Of a stretch of DNA of 64,000 nt, positions 24,066 through 33,236 are shown piece by piece. Location of the stretch: NCBI GenBank assembly GCA_900546915.1, contig UREY01000010.1, positions 1-64,000 of the forward strand, written 5' to 3'. A program made the translations under genes and the position numbers. The notes beneath the pieces are model-generated. The model was not told the origin of the DNA. It searched no databases and saw only the letters and a program-made list of their open reading frames with translations. Every line of letters starts with the position of its first letter. Position 1 is the first letter of the stretch. This DNA comes from an uncultured Eubacteriales bacterium (lineage in GTDB: Bacteria; Bacillota; Clostridia; Oscillospirales; Oscillospiraceae).

Positions 24066-24860
24066 TTGGAACCTGTTTGGGTCAGCGTGGTGCTTCCTGC
24101 CTATCAAGCGGCGGATTTTTTGGAGACAGCGGTCCGGTCCGTCCTGGAGCAAAGTCATTCCGCTTTTGAACTTCTCATTATAGACGATGCCTCCCAAGAC
24201 CATACGGAAAAACTGGCCCGGTATTTTGCCGGGCAGGACGCCCGAGTCCGATACCACCGCATGCCGGTTCATGGAGGTGTGGCCGCTTCCCGCAATTTGG
24301 GCGTCCGTCTGGCGCGCTTTGACTGGATTGCCTTTTTGGACAGCGACGACCGGTGGCGACCGGACAAGCTGGCGCGTCAGATCGCCTATGTGCGGGCCCA
24401 TGCCGTAGATATGGTATATACCGGATATGATTTTATGGACGCGGCCGGACGGAAAATCCCGGCTGCCTTTCCGGTTCCCGGCGCCGTGACGTACCGGCAG
24501 CTGTTGCGGCAGAATGTAATCTCTTGCTCCGGCATAATGCTGCGTAAGCGCTGGTGTCAACAGGTTCCCATGGGGACCGGTGCGCTGCACGAGGATTTTT
24601 GGGCTTGGCTGACCATGCTCCAGCGAGGGGCAGAGGCCGGAGGCATCGATCTTCCCCTGCACACGGTGCGAGTCGGCCGCCCCAGCTCAAAGTCCGGCAA
24701 TAAGCTGCACGCTGCGGGGTGTACCTGGCGGACTTACCGGACTTTGGGCCTGCCGTTTATGGAAGCGGCCTATTATATGATCTGTTATTTTTGCCGCAGT
24801 CTGAAAAAGTATGGAAACCTCTTTCTGGCGGCCCGGTGCAGAGAGGAGGAGCGTGGATGA
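24066..24860 (+). CDS. family 2 glycosyltransferase
   Basis: The 264-residue GT-A enzyme probably adds one sugar to the lipid-linked repeat unit on the inner face of the membrane. It has VSVVLPAYQAADFLETAVRS, the nucleotide-binding IIDDASQDHTE, ASRNLGVRLA and the metal-binding FLDSDDRW, then GALHEDFWAWL. I chose the TTG at 24066, seven bases after a GAGGTG that overlaps the capG stop. It ends with an ATGA overlap with the next gene. Donor and acceptor cannot be told from sequence. Confidence 0.9.
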   Translation: MEPVWVSVVLPAYQAADFLETAVRSVLEQSHSAFELLIIDDASQDHTEKLARYFAGQDARVRYHRMPVHGGVAASRNLGVRLARFDWIAFLDSDDRWRPDKLARQIAYVRAHAVDMVYTGYDFMDAAGRKIPAAFPVPGAVTYRQLLRQNVISCSGIMLRKRWCQQVPMGTGALHEDFWAWLTMLQRGAEAGGIDLPLHTVRVGRPSSKSGNKLHAAGCTWRTYRTLGLPFMEAAYYMICYFCRSLKKYGNLFLAARCREEERG

Positions 24861-26146
24861 AGGACCTGCGGGTTCTGGTTGTCAGCCACAACGTCTTCTC
24901 CCGGGAGAATAATATGGGCCGCTCCCTGGCAGGCCTTCTTTCCGGGTGGGATCCGGATGCGCTGAGCCAGCTCTATTTTTGCCCGGAGCAGCCGTCCCTC
25001 CCCCTTTGCCGCCGCTATTTCCGCGTGACGGATTTGGATGCGCTCCGGTCTCTTTGGCGTCGGCGCGGCCAAGGACAGGCGCTGCCGGTGGATGGAGCTG
25101 CCGGGCGGGTGAAGCCGCCTCCTCCGGCCGGTTGGATCTATCGCTTGGGCCATCGCTGCCGGACGTCGCTGTTGGGCCTGCTTCGGGATGGTCTGTGGGC
25201 TCTGGCCCTTTGGGATTCTCCCCAGCTTCAAGCGTTTCTGGCGGAGGCCCGGCCGGATGTGATTTTATTTGCCGCCGGGGACGCGGTGTTTTCCCACAGA
25301 ATTGTCTGCCGCCTGGCCGTCCGGTATCGTCTGCCGGTTGTGACGGTCAGTTATGACGACTTTTATTCCAAGCCCCGTTTTTCTCTTTTCGGTACGCTGC
25401 ATTACCGCCTGCGCATGGGTTGGGCCCGCCGCATCATACGGGGCGGAGCCGGTCTCTTGGTAGCCAGTTCCGCCATGGCGGAGGCGTATGCGCCTGTTTT
25501 TCAGGTTCCCTGTTTTCCGGTGTATACGTCCTATGCCGCAGTCCGTCCCTTTTCCGGGCGCCCCGGCGGTGTGAGGTACTTCGGTAATCTGGGCCTGGGG
25601 CGCTGGCGGCAGCTGATCTCCATCGGAAGGGCGCTGGCGGCGCTGCGGCTGCCGGGTCTGCCGCCGTATCTGGAGGTCTATTCCCAGGAGGACTGTCCGC
25701 ACATTCGCAAGAAGATGCTGGCATGCCCTGGAATTCGCTTTTGCGGGGGGATTTCCGGCAGCCGGGTTGCCCGGTTGGTATCTCAAAGCTTGGTGGTGAT
25801 TCATACGGAGTCCTTTGCGCCGCGTGAGGTCCGGCGTATTCGCTTTTCCCTCTCGACCAAACTGGCGGACTATTTGGCGTTTGCACCCTGTATTCTAGCC
25901 TACGGGCCGGAAGAAGCGGCATCCATCGCCTATCTCCGAGACCATCGCGCTGCTGTTATCGTCTCTTCCGAGCGGGAGCTGTCCCAAGGGCTGGTTGATG
26001 CCTGTACGCAGGAAGCGCGCCGGGCGGAGGTTCGGGCCAACGCCAGAGAATTGGCTGCAGAGCATCATGATCCGATACAGGTTTCTAAGCAAATGCGCGC
26101 CGTTCTCGCCCGGGCGGTTGCCGCCTGGAAAGGAGACAAAGAATGA
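24857..26146 (+). CDS. glycosyltransferase, GT-B fold (family 4-like)
   Basis: The 429-residue protein begins MKDLRVLVVSHNVFSRENNMGRS, typical of GT-B transferases, and later has PPYLEVYSQED, CPGIRFCGGISGSRVARLVSQ and STKLADYLAFAPCILAYGPEEAA, which correspond to the donor-binding half. It is more divergent than the other transferases here, lacking a clean EX7E motif; HTESFAPREVRRIRFSLSTK may be the equivalent. The ATG at 24857 overlaps the preceding stop (ATGA) and follows GAGGAGGAG. It probably builds the same polysaccharide repeat. Confidence 0.8.
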   Translation: MKDLRVLVVSHNVFSRENNMGRSLAGLLSGWDPDALSQLYFCPEQPSLPLCRRYFRVTDLDALRSLWRRRGQGQALPVDGAAGRVKPPPPAGWIYRLGHRCRTSLLGLLRDGLWALALWDSPQLQAFLAEARPDVILFAAGDAVFSHRIVCRLAVRYRLPVVTVSYDDFYSKPRFSLFGTLHYRLRMGWARRIIRGGAGLLVASSAMAEAYAPVFQVPCFPVYTSYAAVRPFSGRPGGVRYFGNLGLGRWRQLISIGRALAALRLPGLPPYLEVYSQEDCPHIRKKMLACPGIRFCGGISGSRVARLVSQSLVVIHTESFAPREVRRIRFSLSTKLADYLAFAPCILAYGPEEAASIAYLRDHRAAVIVSSERELSQGLVDACTQEARRAEVRANARELAAEHHDPIQVSKQMRAVLARAVAAWKGDKE

Positions 26147-26937
26147 ATGCGTTGCAAAGAAAAGAACTGGAGCTGTTTCAGGCGTTTCTGCAGGTTTGCC
26201 GGCAGCTGGGACTGTCTTATTATCTGATTTGCGGCAGCGCGCTGGGCGCAGTGAAATACCGGGGCTTCATTCCCTGGGACGACGATATGGATCTGGCTAT
26301 GCTGCGGCCCGAATATGAGGTGTTTTTGGCGCAAGCGCCGGATTTGCTGCCCGCCCACATTTTTCTGCAGAATTATAAAACGGATCCGGCCTTTCCTGCG
26401 ATCTACAGTAAGCTGCGGTACTCCGGCACGGCGTACATAGAAAAAGCGGCCCGAAAGCTGGCCATGCATCACGGCATTTTTATCGATCTGTTTCCCTTGG
26501 ACGGTTATCCGGCGGAGCCTGCCCGGCAGCGTCGGCTGGAGCGGAGGAAACGGCACTTTCGCCGGGCTCTGGCGGCGGCGTTTTCCGGCCCACCCACGGT
26601 ATCCCGGTGCTTTTACCGCTTGTTGGGCAGTCATAGACGTTCATCTTCCATTGCTGCGGCGTATGAGCGGCTCATTACCCAGTATTCTCCTGCGGACAGC
26701 GCCCTGCTGGCCAACCACGGCAATTGGCAGGGCGCGCGGGACTATGCGCCCCGGGAGGAATTTGGCCCGGGAGCTTTGGCACAGTTTGAGCAGCTTCCGG
26801 TGCGACTGCCTGCGGACTATGACGCCTACCTCCGGCGCAAATACGGAGACTATTGGAAAGATCCGCCGGCATCCCGGCAGGTGAGCCACCACAGCTGCCT
26901 TTTTCTGGACACCGGGCCGAAGGAGGGGGAAGGATGA
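26143..26937 (+). CDS. LicD-family phosphotransferase
   Basis: LicD proteins transfer a phospho-substituent, classically phosphocholine, from a CDP or similar donor onto a sugar. The 264-residue protein carries the family core LSYYLICGSALGAVKYRGFI, PWDDDMDLAM with the acidic metal triad, and HHGIFIDLFPLDGYP. In capsule clusters it may add phosphocholine, glycerol-phosphate or a similar group; no choline-uptake or activation gene is nearby, so the substituent is open. It starts by ATGA overlap after AAGGAGA and ends by ATGA overlap with the next transferase. Confidence 0.9.
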   Translation: MNALQRKELELFQAFLQVCRQLGLSYYLICGSALGAVKYRGFIPWDDDMDLAMLRPEYEVFLAQAPDLLPAHIFLQNYKTDPAFPAIYSKLRYSGTAYIEKAARKLAMHHGIFIDLFPLDGYPAEPARQRRLERRKRHFRRALAAAFSGPPTVSRCFYRLLGSHRRSSSIAAAYERLITQYSPADSALLANHGNWQGARDYAPREEFGPGALAQFEQLPVRLPADYDAYLRRKYGDYWKDPPASRQVSHHSCLFLDTGPKEGEG

Positions 26938-28148
26938 ACATTCTTCAAATCAACTGCGTCTACGGCGGGGGGAGCACAGGCGGCATCACGAGGGATTTGC
27001 ACCGGTTCTTTTTGGCCCGGGGCCACAGGTCGGCTGTGCTCTATGGCCGTGGCCCGAAAAGCCGGGAACCGTTTGTGACGCAGGTTTGCCCGGCCTGGTA
27101 TGCCAAAATCCACGGCCTGGGAGCCAGGCTGACCGGGCTGGCTTACGGCGGCTGTAACCGGTCTACCCGGGTGCTGACGGAATATATCGACCGGATCGCG
27201 CCGGATGTGGTGCATTTGCAATGCATCAACGGGCATTTCTGCAGCCTGTACGGCCTGCTGGAATTTTTGAAAAGGCAAAATGTGCCTACGGTTCTCACCC
27301 TGCACGCCGAATTTCCCTATACCGGCGGCTGCAGTCATGCTGGAGACTGCGCCGGATGGCGGCAGGGATGTGGAAACTGCCCCGTGAACAGTCCGGAGAC
27401 GGCGGGAATTTGGAAGAACCGGGCGGAGGAAGGGTGGAGGCGGCTTTGCAGCATTTACCGGAATTGGGACCGGCTGGCTGTCGTGGGCTGCTCCCACTGG
27501 ATTGCCGGGCGGGCTGCCGCTTCCTCTGCCCTCTCCGGATTCCCGGTCACGGTCATCGCCAATGGTGTAGACGTTTCGCTGTTTTCCCCCCAGCCCGATG
27601 CCGCAGCCCGGTTGCGAAGAAGACTGTCTGTCGGATCAGAAGAGAGGGTGGTTTTGTTTGCCGCTCCCAGGTTTTCCCGGGCAAAGGGATTTGATTTGTT
27701 CGTGCAACTGGCCCGGCTGTGCCGGGATGCGCCTGTGCGCTTTCTGGCGGCTGGAGGCGAGGGGAGAAGTCCGCTTCGCAACTTGACGATCCTGGGCCAT
27801 ATTTCCAACCGAGAGCAGCTGGCGGAGCTTTATGCTGCTGCGGATGTTCTGGCCGTGTGCAGCAGGCAGGAAACGTTTCCCACCGTGTGTCTGGAGGCGG
27901 CGGCCTGCGGAACGCCGGTGATCGGCTTTTCCGTGGGCGGAGTGCCGGAGACGATCCTTCCAGGGATGGGCGCTGTTGTTCCGCTGGGAGACATTTCCGC
28001 TATGAGTCGTGCGCTGCTGGAGCTCCCACCGCCCGGCGGCGCCGCTGTGGCGCGCGCCCGCACCCTCTGGGACAGCCGTCGCATGGCAAGGCAGTACCTT
28101 GCCCTGTATCAGGATGTGCTGGGGAACGGAAAAGACCATGCCGGGTGA
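26934..28148 (+). CDS. family 4 glycosyltransferase
   Basis: The 404-residue GT-B enzyme starts MNILQINCVYGGGSTGGI with the glycine-rich acceptor loop, then DVVHLQCINGHF, VLTLHAEFPYTGGCSHAGDC and a cysteine-rich stretch (CAGWRQGCGNCP) seen in this subfamily. The donor half has VIANGVDVSLFSP, FSRAKGFDLF and the retaining-enzyme motif SRQETFPTVCLEAAACGTPVIGF. It overlaps licD by ATGA and the wzy gene by 11 bases. It probably adds a sugar of the repeat unit. Confidence 0.92.
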   Translation: MNILQINCVYGGGSTGGITRDLHRFFLARGHRSAVLYGRGPKSREPFVTQVCPAWYAKIHGLGARLTGLAYGGCNRSTRVLTEYIDRIAPDVVHLQCINGHFCSLYGLLEFLKRQNVPTVLTLHAEFPYTGGCSHAGDCAGWRQGCGNCPVNSPETAGIWKNRAEEGWRRLCSIYRNWDRLAVVGCSHWIAGRAAASSALSGFPVTVIANGVDVSLFSPQPDAAARLRRRLSVGSEERVVLFAAPRFSRAKGFDLFVQLARLCRDAPVRFLAAGGEGRSPLRNLTILGHISNREQLAELYAAADVLAVCSRQETFPTVCLEAAACGTPVIGFSVGGVPETILPGMGAVVPLGDISAMSRALLELPPPGGAAVARARTLWDSRRMARQYLALYQDVLGNGKDHAG

Positions 28149-29442
28149 ATCCAAGAGGAGGCTCTGGGAGCGGCCCATGCTGCTGCTGTTCTTCCTGTTT
28201 GGTTTGAGCGTGTGGAACCAGGCCGGGGCGGTATTTTTGCTGCTTCTGGTTTGCGCGGCAGCACTCTGGGGCATGGGACCGCCTTTTTCTCGGTCGGAGA
28301 TCCTGCTGCTGTTTTTCTCCCTGTCCTATTTTGGCATGGATGTATATCATCACGGCCTGACGCTGCGGGGGTGCGTGGTTTACTTATTGGGTCCGTGGTC
28401 GGCTTACCGCATGGGAAAGAGCTATGTTCTGTACGCCGGTAGCCGACAGGCACTGGGGCGTGTTCTGGCAGCGCCGGCCCTGGGTATGGGCCTGCACGGG
28501 CTGTTGAATTGGCTTGCCTGCCTGCCGCACCAGGCAGGCGGTGCGCCGGTCCGGCTGGCTGTGGATGTTTGGCGGGGGGATCCGGTTTCGGTGACATGTA
28601 CCGGCATGCTTTTGACGGCAGTGTCGGCGTTGGCGCTGGGCGCTTTGGCTGCGCCCGGCTCCAGGCGGCGCAAGGGGGTCGCCGTGTGCTGTTTGGGCGC
28701 TTGCCTGGCCGAGAGCGTGTATTTTGCCAACCGGACGCTGCCTGCCATCTGCCTCCTGCTTTTGGCGGGCCGGGCGCTGGCTTGGCTCTTCCGTCCGGAC
28801 GTTGCACCGGAGAGGAAGCTTCGGCGGTGCGCCGGAGTTTTCCTGTGCGCATTGCCTGTGACCGCATTGCTGGTCTGGGATGTCTGGGGCTTCGGCGACT
28901 GGTTCGTCTCTTTGCCCCTGCTGGAGAGGATCCGAAATCCCGAGGCGGGAATCTCACGGGTCAAAATTTGGCTGTCTTTTTTTCAGAATGGCCGGTGGCT
29001 GCGTTTTCCTCTGGGGGGAGAGGAGCTCACTGCCGGACTGCCGGTTTCCTGGTTTCACAACCTGTGGCTGGACCTCTACCGCCAAGGAGGCCTGCTCCCC
29101 TTTGTTCTATTTTTGGTTTTTACAGTTTTGGAGATCCGGCACGCCCTGGCGTTACGCCGGAACATGAGCTCCGCCTGCCAGGCGACCGGTCGGGTTGTTA
29201 CGGCGTATCTGCTGCCTGCGTTGTTTCTCAATGCCATGGTGGAACCGGTAATGGACGCCAATGTGTATTGGTTTTTATGTACTTTGCTTTTTTTGGGTGC
29301 AGTTCGGGGCTGGGGACTGCGGGACGGACGGGAGGTGCCGGGCTTTGACTCTGACGTTGATCACCAATTACCTTACGCATCATACCCGTTTTCTGGCGGA
29401 GGCGCTATACGACCGGCTGGGAGGCGGATTTCACTGGATTGA
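28138..29442 (+). CDS. Wzy-like polysaccharide polymerase / O-antigen ligase-type membrane protein
   Basis: The 434-residue protein has about ten hydrophobic segments and a longer loop (about 285-345) with arginines and the WFHNLWLDLYRQGGLLPF stretch typical of Wzy and O-antigen-ligase proteins. Wzy joins lipid-linked repeat units on the outer side of the membrane. The ATG at 28138 lies inside the end of the previous gene. The frame continues 98 bases into the next glycosyltransferase gene, giving an unusual hydrophilic tail; the membrane core ends near 29320. The polymerase role comes from topology and context, since the family has little sequence conservation. Confidence 0.75.
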   Translation: MPGESKRRLWERPMLLLFFLFGLSVWNQAGAVFLLLLVCAAALWGMGPPFSRSEILLLFFSLSYFGMDVYHHGLTLRGCVVYLLGPWSAYRMGKSYVLYAGSRQALGRVLAAPALGMGLHGLLNWLACLPHQAGGAPVRLAVDVWRGDPVSVTCTGMLLTAVSALALGALAAPGSRRRKGVAVCCLGACLAESVYFANRTLPAICLLLLAGRALAWLFRPDVAPERKLRRCAGVFLCALPVTALLVWDVWGFGDWFVSLPLLERIRNPEAGISRVKIWLSFFQNGRWLRFPLGGEELTAGLPVSWFHNLWLDLYRQGGLLPFVLFLVFTVLEIRHALALRRNMSSACQATGRVVTAYLLPALFLNAMVEPVMDANVYWFLCTLLFLGAVRGWGLRDGREVPGFDSDVDHQLPYASYPFSGGGAIRPAGRRISLD

Positions 29443-30493
29443 GACGGCGCCGTTGCGTCCGGAGCGGATTGCTCTGGGGTGGCGGCGGGAGCCGGACCGG
29501 CCGTATCTTCTCCGGTCTTACGAGGAGAAGGCGGCCCTATGCCGTCAGCTGGCTCTGGAAAGTGATGTTGTGGTCTTGGGCAGTGCGCCGGACCGGTGGA
29601 TTGGCCCTCGTCTGCGTCGGGGCCGCCTCACCTTCCGGTATGCGGAGCGGTGGTATAAGACCGGCCTGCCGCCGGCGGCCCGGGTCCGGGCTTGGCTGCA
29701 CCACGGCAGGTTCCAGCGCGCTCCTTTGTACCTGCTCTGTGCCGGCGCCTACGTGGCGGCAGACGCTGCCTGGGCCGGATGCTATCGGGACAAGGCGTAC
29801 CGCTTCGGCTACTTTCCCCCGCTGAAGTGCGCCGGACCGGGGGAGCTGCCGGCAGGGAAGCCGCCGGACGGAGGAGATCTTTTGTGGGCGGGGCGATTTC
29901 TGTCCTGGAAGCATCCGCTGGATGCAATAGCCCTGGCGGGCCGGCTCCAGGAGGCCGGCTGTCACTTTCGCATGACCTTCGTGGGGACCGGTCCGGAGCG
30001 GCAGGAGATGGAGCGGCGGACGGCCCAAATGGGATTGCAGAACCGGATTCAAATTTTACCTCCCATGCCGCCGGAGGCCGTGCGGCGCAGAATGGAACAG
30101 GCCAATCTGTTCCTCTTAACCTCAGACTTTCAGGAGGGATGGGGCGCCGTGCTCAACGAGGCGATGAACAGCGGGTGTGCCGTGGTGGCCAGTCATGCAG
30201 CCGGTGCTGCGCCCTACCTTCTGCGCCACGGGGAAAACGGCTATCTCTACCGGAGCGGGGACCTGGAGGGACTTTTTCGCCATGTGAAATTTTTGCTGGA
30301 CCATCCGGAACAGCAGCAAAAGGTTGGCATGGCGGCATATGAAACCATCTGCAGTCTGTGGAATCCCAATACGGCTGCGGAGCGGCTTTTGACGCTGTGC
30401 CGGCGAATTCTGGAGGGAGATGTCTGCCCCGCTGTCTACGCCGACGGCCCCTGTAGTCCGGCGCCGATCCTTCCGGATGGGTGGTTTTCATGA
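29345..30493 (+). CDS. family 4 glycosyltransferase
   Basis: The 382-residue GT-B enzyme begins TLTLITNYLTHHTRFLAEAL. The donor half has LLWAGRFLSWKHPLDAIALA, MTFVGTGPERQEMER, ILPPMPPEAVRRRM and the EX7E region LTSDFQEGWGAVLNEAMNSG. I chose the TTG at 29345, nine bases after GGAGG; earlier in-frame starts lie deep in wzy and have no site. This leaves a 98-base overlap with the wzy frame. It ends by ATGA overlap with the flippase gene. Confidence 0.87.
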   Translation: MTLTLITNYLTHHTRFLAEALYDRLGGGFHWIETAPLRPERIALGWRREPDRPYLLRSYEEKAALCRQLALESDVVVLGSAPDRWIGPRLRRGRLTFRYAERWYKTGLPPAARVRAWLHHGRFQRAPLYLLCAGAYVAADAAWAGCYRDKAYRFGYFPPLKCAGPGELPAGKPPDGGDLLWAGRFLSWKHPLDAIALAGRLQEAGCHFRMTFVGTGPERQEMERRTAQMGLQNRIQILPPMPPEAVRRRMEQANLFLLTSDFQEGWGAVLNEAMNSGCAVVASHAAGAAPYLLRHGENGYLYRSGDLEGLFRHVKFLLDHPEQQQKVGMAAYETICSLWNPNTAAERLLTLCRRILEGDVCPAVYADGPCSPAPILPDGWFS

Positions 30494-31785
30494 ACAGGGC
30501 AGGGGGCGGTTTGACATCCCAAACAGCCTGGACCATGGGCAGCAGAGCCTGTACGTCGCTGATCCACCTGGCGGTGGGGGTGGCGGCAGCCCGGATTTTG
30601 GGCCCGGAAGGCTATGGGCAGATTCAGTATGCTGTGGCTTTGTCGGGAATGCTGATGCCGCTGTGTACATTGGGACTACGCGATGTGCTGGTTCCGGAGC
30701 TGGTGCGGTGCCCCCGAAATGGGGGAGCTGTGGTGGGCTCTGCCGTGGTCATGCGCCTGGTAGCCTCTTTGGGTGCAGTGGGGCTGTGTGCGCTGGGGAC
30801 CTGGCTGGACAGTCCGGCTCAGGGAAACGCTGCAGTTGTTTTGCTTTACAGCATCAGCCTGATTCCGGCGGCCCTGGAACCGTTGGGAGACTGGTTCCGA
30901 GCGGAGCTCCGGACGGCGGTTCCCGCTGTAGCAGCCTGTGTGGCTGCGGCAGGGGCCGGACTGTGCCAGGTGGGCCTGCTTCGGGCAGGAATGGGAGCCG
31001 GTTGGTTTGCTTTGGCCCATAGCCTGGAGGCATTGGGTGCCGGGTTGCTGCTGGCTTACCGGCGCGGCCCCCACCGGCGCCTGTTGCGATGGGACGGGGA
31101 ACGGGGCCGGGCGCTGTTTCAAAAAAGTCGCCATTATATTTTCTCCGGCTTTCTGGTAGCCCTGTATGGACGGGTGGACCGATTGATTCTGCAGAAGATG
31201 CTGGGACAGGAGGCGGTGGGACTGTATGCAGTGGCCGCTTCGGTCAGCACGATGTGGACTTTAGTTCCGGCGGCTTTGGTGGAGGCGGCCCGGCCTGCGA
31301 TTCTAAGCCGCCGGGACCGGAGTCCGGATGACTTCCGGCAGGGACTTGCCCGGCTGTACAGCCTTATCTGGTACGGCTCCTGCCTGGCTGCAGCGGGCAT
31401 TTGCCTTCTGTCCCGGCCTTTGCTGTTGTTTTTGTACGGCGAAGCTTATTTACCGGCCTGGCCCGCTCTGTGTATCTGCGCCTGGTGCCCGGCTTTCTCT
31501 TATTTGGGGACGGCCAGGAGTATCTTTCTGGCAGCGCACAACGACTACCGGTATGAAAAATATGTGGCGGGCATCGGGGTAGCGTCCAATTTGATTTTCC
31601 ATGGGGTGTTGACCACCAGATGGGGGATTTGGGGAGCGGCTTTGGCTGCCCTTTTGACCCAGGCTGTGACCAATGTGGGCGCGGGCTGCTGCATTCCCGC
31701 CCTGCGGGAAAACAGTCGGCTGATCTGGGAGGGAATGAAATTCCGGACCTTGCGCATGGCTCTGGCGGAGTGGAAAAGGAGTTAA
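30490..31785 (+). CDS. Wzx-type oligosaccharide flippase (MOP superfamily)
   Basis: The 431-residue protein has about 12 hydrophobic segments and begins with the family-like pattern TMGSRACTSLIHLAVGVAAA followed by RILGPEGYGQIQYAVALSGM. Wzx flips undecaprenyl-linked repeat units to the outer face for Wzy. Further support is KSRHYIFSGFLVALYGRVDR with the conserved short arginine/aspartate pattern of this family. The ATG at 30490 overlaps the previous stop. Between a polymerase and a chain-length protein, its role is well supported. Confidence 0.9.
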   Translation: MNRAGGGLTSQTAWTMGSRACTSLIHLAVGVAAARILGPEGYGQIQYAVALSGMLMPLCTLGLRDVLVPELVRCPRNGGAVVGSAVVMRLVASLGAVGLCALGTWLDSPAQGNAAVVLLYSISLIPAALEPLGDWFRAELRTAVPAVAACVAAAGAGLCQVGLLRAGMGAGWFALAHSLEALGAGLLLAYRRGPHRRLLRWDGERGRALFQKSRHYIFSGFLVALYGRVDRLILQKMLGQEAVGLYAVAASVSTMWTLVPAALVEAARPAILSRRDRSPDDFRQGLARLYSLIWYGSCLAAAGICLLSRPLLLFLYGEAYLPAWPALCICAWCPAFSYLGTARSIFLAAHNDYRYEKYVAGIGVASNLIFHGVLTTRWGIWGAALAALLTQAVTNVGAGCCIPALRENSRLIWEGMKFRTLRMALAEWKRS

Positions 31786-31789
31786 TTGT

Positions 31790-32485
31790 ATGGAAGAGAC
31801 GGTTTTGACGCCCCGGGAACTGCTGCAGTCCATCAAACGGCGGCTGCTCTGGATTTTGTTGTCTGCCGTACTGGCCGGAATCCTGGCCGTTTTCCTCGGC
31901 CGGATCTGTTGGCCGCCCCAGTATACGGCTACCGGCTCATTTTATGTCTATTTTCCCGGCGGAGAAACTGCCGATCCGGCGACGGCTTCCGCTGCCCTGT
32001 CCGCGTCCCAGAAGCTGGTCCGCACATGCCTGGTGCTTTTGAAAAGCGATCGGGTATTGGAGCAGGCGACAAGCCGGATGGGGCCGGGCTATACACCGGA
32101 GGACTTGCGGCGTATGCTGTCCGCCGTATGTCTGGAGGAGACGGAGGCGCTTTCCATTTCCGTCACCCATGAAGATCCCCAGACGGCAATGGAAATGGTC
32201 AACGCCATTTTAGATACGGCGCCGGCGGAAATTCTCCGGATTGTACATACAGGCGGAATGGAAATTATCGACCGGGCCGGCTTGCCGGAGCGACCGGATG
32301 CCCCCTCCGCCTGGCAAAACGGCGTTTTGGGGGCGTTTCTCGGCGCTCTTGTGGCGTGTCTGGTTTCGGTATGGGCCGGCTTTGGTGAGAAAAAACGCCG
32401 GCTATCCCGGCTCCGGCGAAGGCCGGGAGGCAGATTTTCCCCCCACGACGAGGCTATCCAAGCGTCACGTCCAGGATCATCATGA
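31790..32485 (+). CDS. Wzz/CapA-type chain-length determinant protein
   Basis: The 231-residue protein has an N-terminal membrane helix (about 18-38), an extracytoplasmic domain containing SASQKLVRTCLVLLKSDRVL and LSISVTHEDPQTAMEMVNAI, the usual YTPEDLRRML segment, and a second membrane helix (about 183-203). This is the layout of polysaccharide co-polymerases that set chain length and recruit a tyrosine kinase. No CapB-like kinase gene follows; the operon ends here. Its last 32 bases overlap the 3' end of the convergent ZIP gene. The terminator of that gene lies inside this coding region. Confidence 0.87.
   Translation: MEETVLTPRELLQSIKRRLLWILLSAVLAGILAVFLGRICWPPQYTATGSFYVYFPGGETADPATASAALSASQKLVRTCLVLLKSDRVLEQATSRMGPGYTPEDLRRMLSAVCLEETEALSISVTHEDPQTAMEMVNAILDTAPAEILRIVHTGGMEIIDRAGLPERPDAPSAWQNGVLGAFLGALVACLVSVWAGFGEKKRRLSRLRRRPGGRFSPHDEAIQASRPGSS
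32390..32418 (-). terminator. terminator of the ZIP gene, inside wzz
   Basis: On the minus strand CGCCGG-N11-CCGGCG is followed by six T residues. It is about 35 bases past the ZIP stop and within the 3' coding part of the convergent wzz gene. Confidence 0.65.
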
Positions 32486-33236
32486 GGGTAAAACCCGCGG
32501 CGAAAAAAACGGCGCCCAGATTGGAATGGCGGCCTTGGGAGGTTTCCGGGATCAGCTCTTCTACCACGACATAGATCATGGCCCCGGCGGCCAAACTCAA
32601 CAGGTAGGGCAGAACCGGGACGACCCAGGGCGCAGCCAGTATGGTGAGCAACGCACCGGCCGGTTCTACGACCCCGGATAGTACGCCGTAGATAAACGAA
32701 CGAAATTTTCCTGCGCCGGATGCCCGCATGGGCATGGAGATGATGGCTCCCTCGGGGAAATTTTGAATGGCGATACCCAGCGAGAGAGCCAGGGCGCTTG
32801 CGGAGGAGAGCTCGGGACTGCCGGCTTGGAGACCGGCGTATACCACACCTACGGCCATCCCTTCCGGCAGGTTGTGCAGGGTAACCGCCAGGACCAGCAT
32901 GGCCGTTTTGCCCAGAACCGTTTTGGGACCTTCCGCCTGTCTGCTGTTCATATGCAGATGGGGGATGATTCGATCCAGCAGAAGCAAAAAGAGAATACCG
33001 AGCCAAAATCCCCCGGCGGCCGGGAAGACGGCCCAAGGCCCCATGCGGGCGGCCTGCTCCATGGCGGGAATGAGCAGACTCCAAACAGACGCTGCGACCA
33101 TCACGCCGGCGGCGAAGCCGGTCAGACCTCGCTGGATCAAAGGATGTGGGGACTTACCCAGGAAAAATACACTGGAAGCGCCCAGAGATGTGCCGAGAAA
33201 CGGGATGAGAATGCCCCGCCATGCAGCAAGAGACAT
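32454..33236 (-). CDS. ZIP-family divalent metal transporter
   Basis: ZIP proteins move zinc, iron or manganese into the cytoplasm. The 260-residue protein has eight predicted membrane segments and the two signature metal-site helices, TLHNLPEGMAVGVVYAG (segment IV) and AIQNFPEGAIISMPM (segment V). It resembles bacterial ZupT/GufA-type members. The ATG at 33236 is nine bases after AGGAGG; a longer reading from 33293 lacks a site. It is a single-gene unit convergent with the capsule operon. No clear metal operator was found in its upstream region (33237-33450). Confidence 0.88.
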   Translation of the reverse strand: MSLAAWRGILIPFLGTSLGASSVFFLGKSPHPLIQRGLTGFAAGVMVAASVWSLLIPAMEQAARMGPWAVFPAAGGFWLGILFLLLLDRIIPHLHMNSRQAEGPKTVLGKTAMLVLAVTLHNLPEGMAVGVVYAGLQAGSPELSSASALALSLGIAIQNFPEGAIISMPMRASGAGKFRSFIYGVLSGVVEPAGALLTILAAPWVVPVLPYLLSLAAGAMIYVVVEELIPETSQGRHSNLGAVFFAAGFTLMMILDVTLG

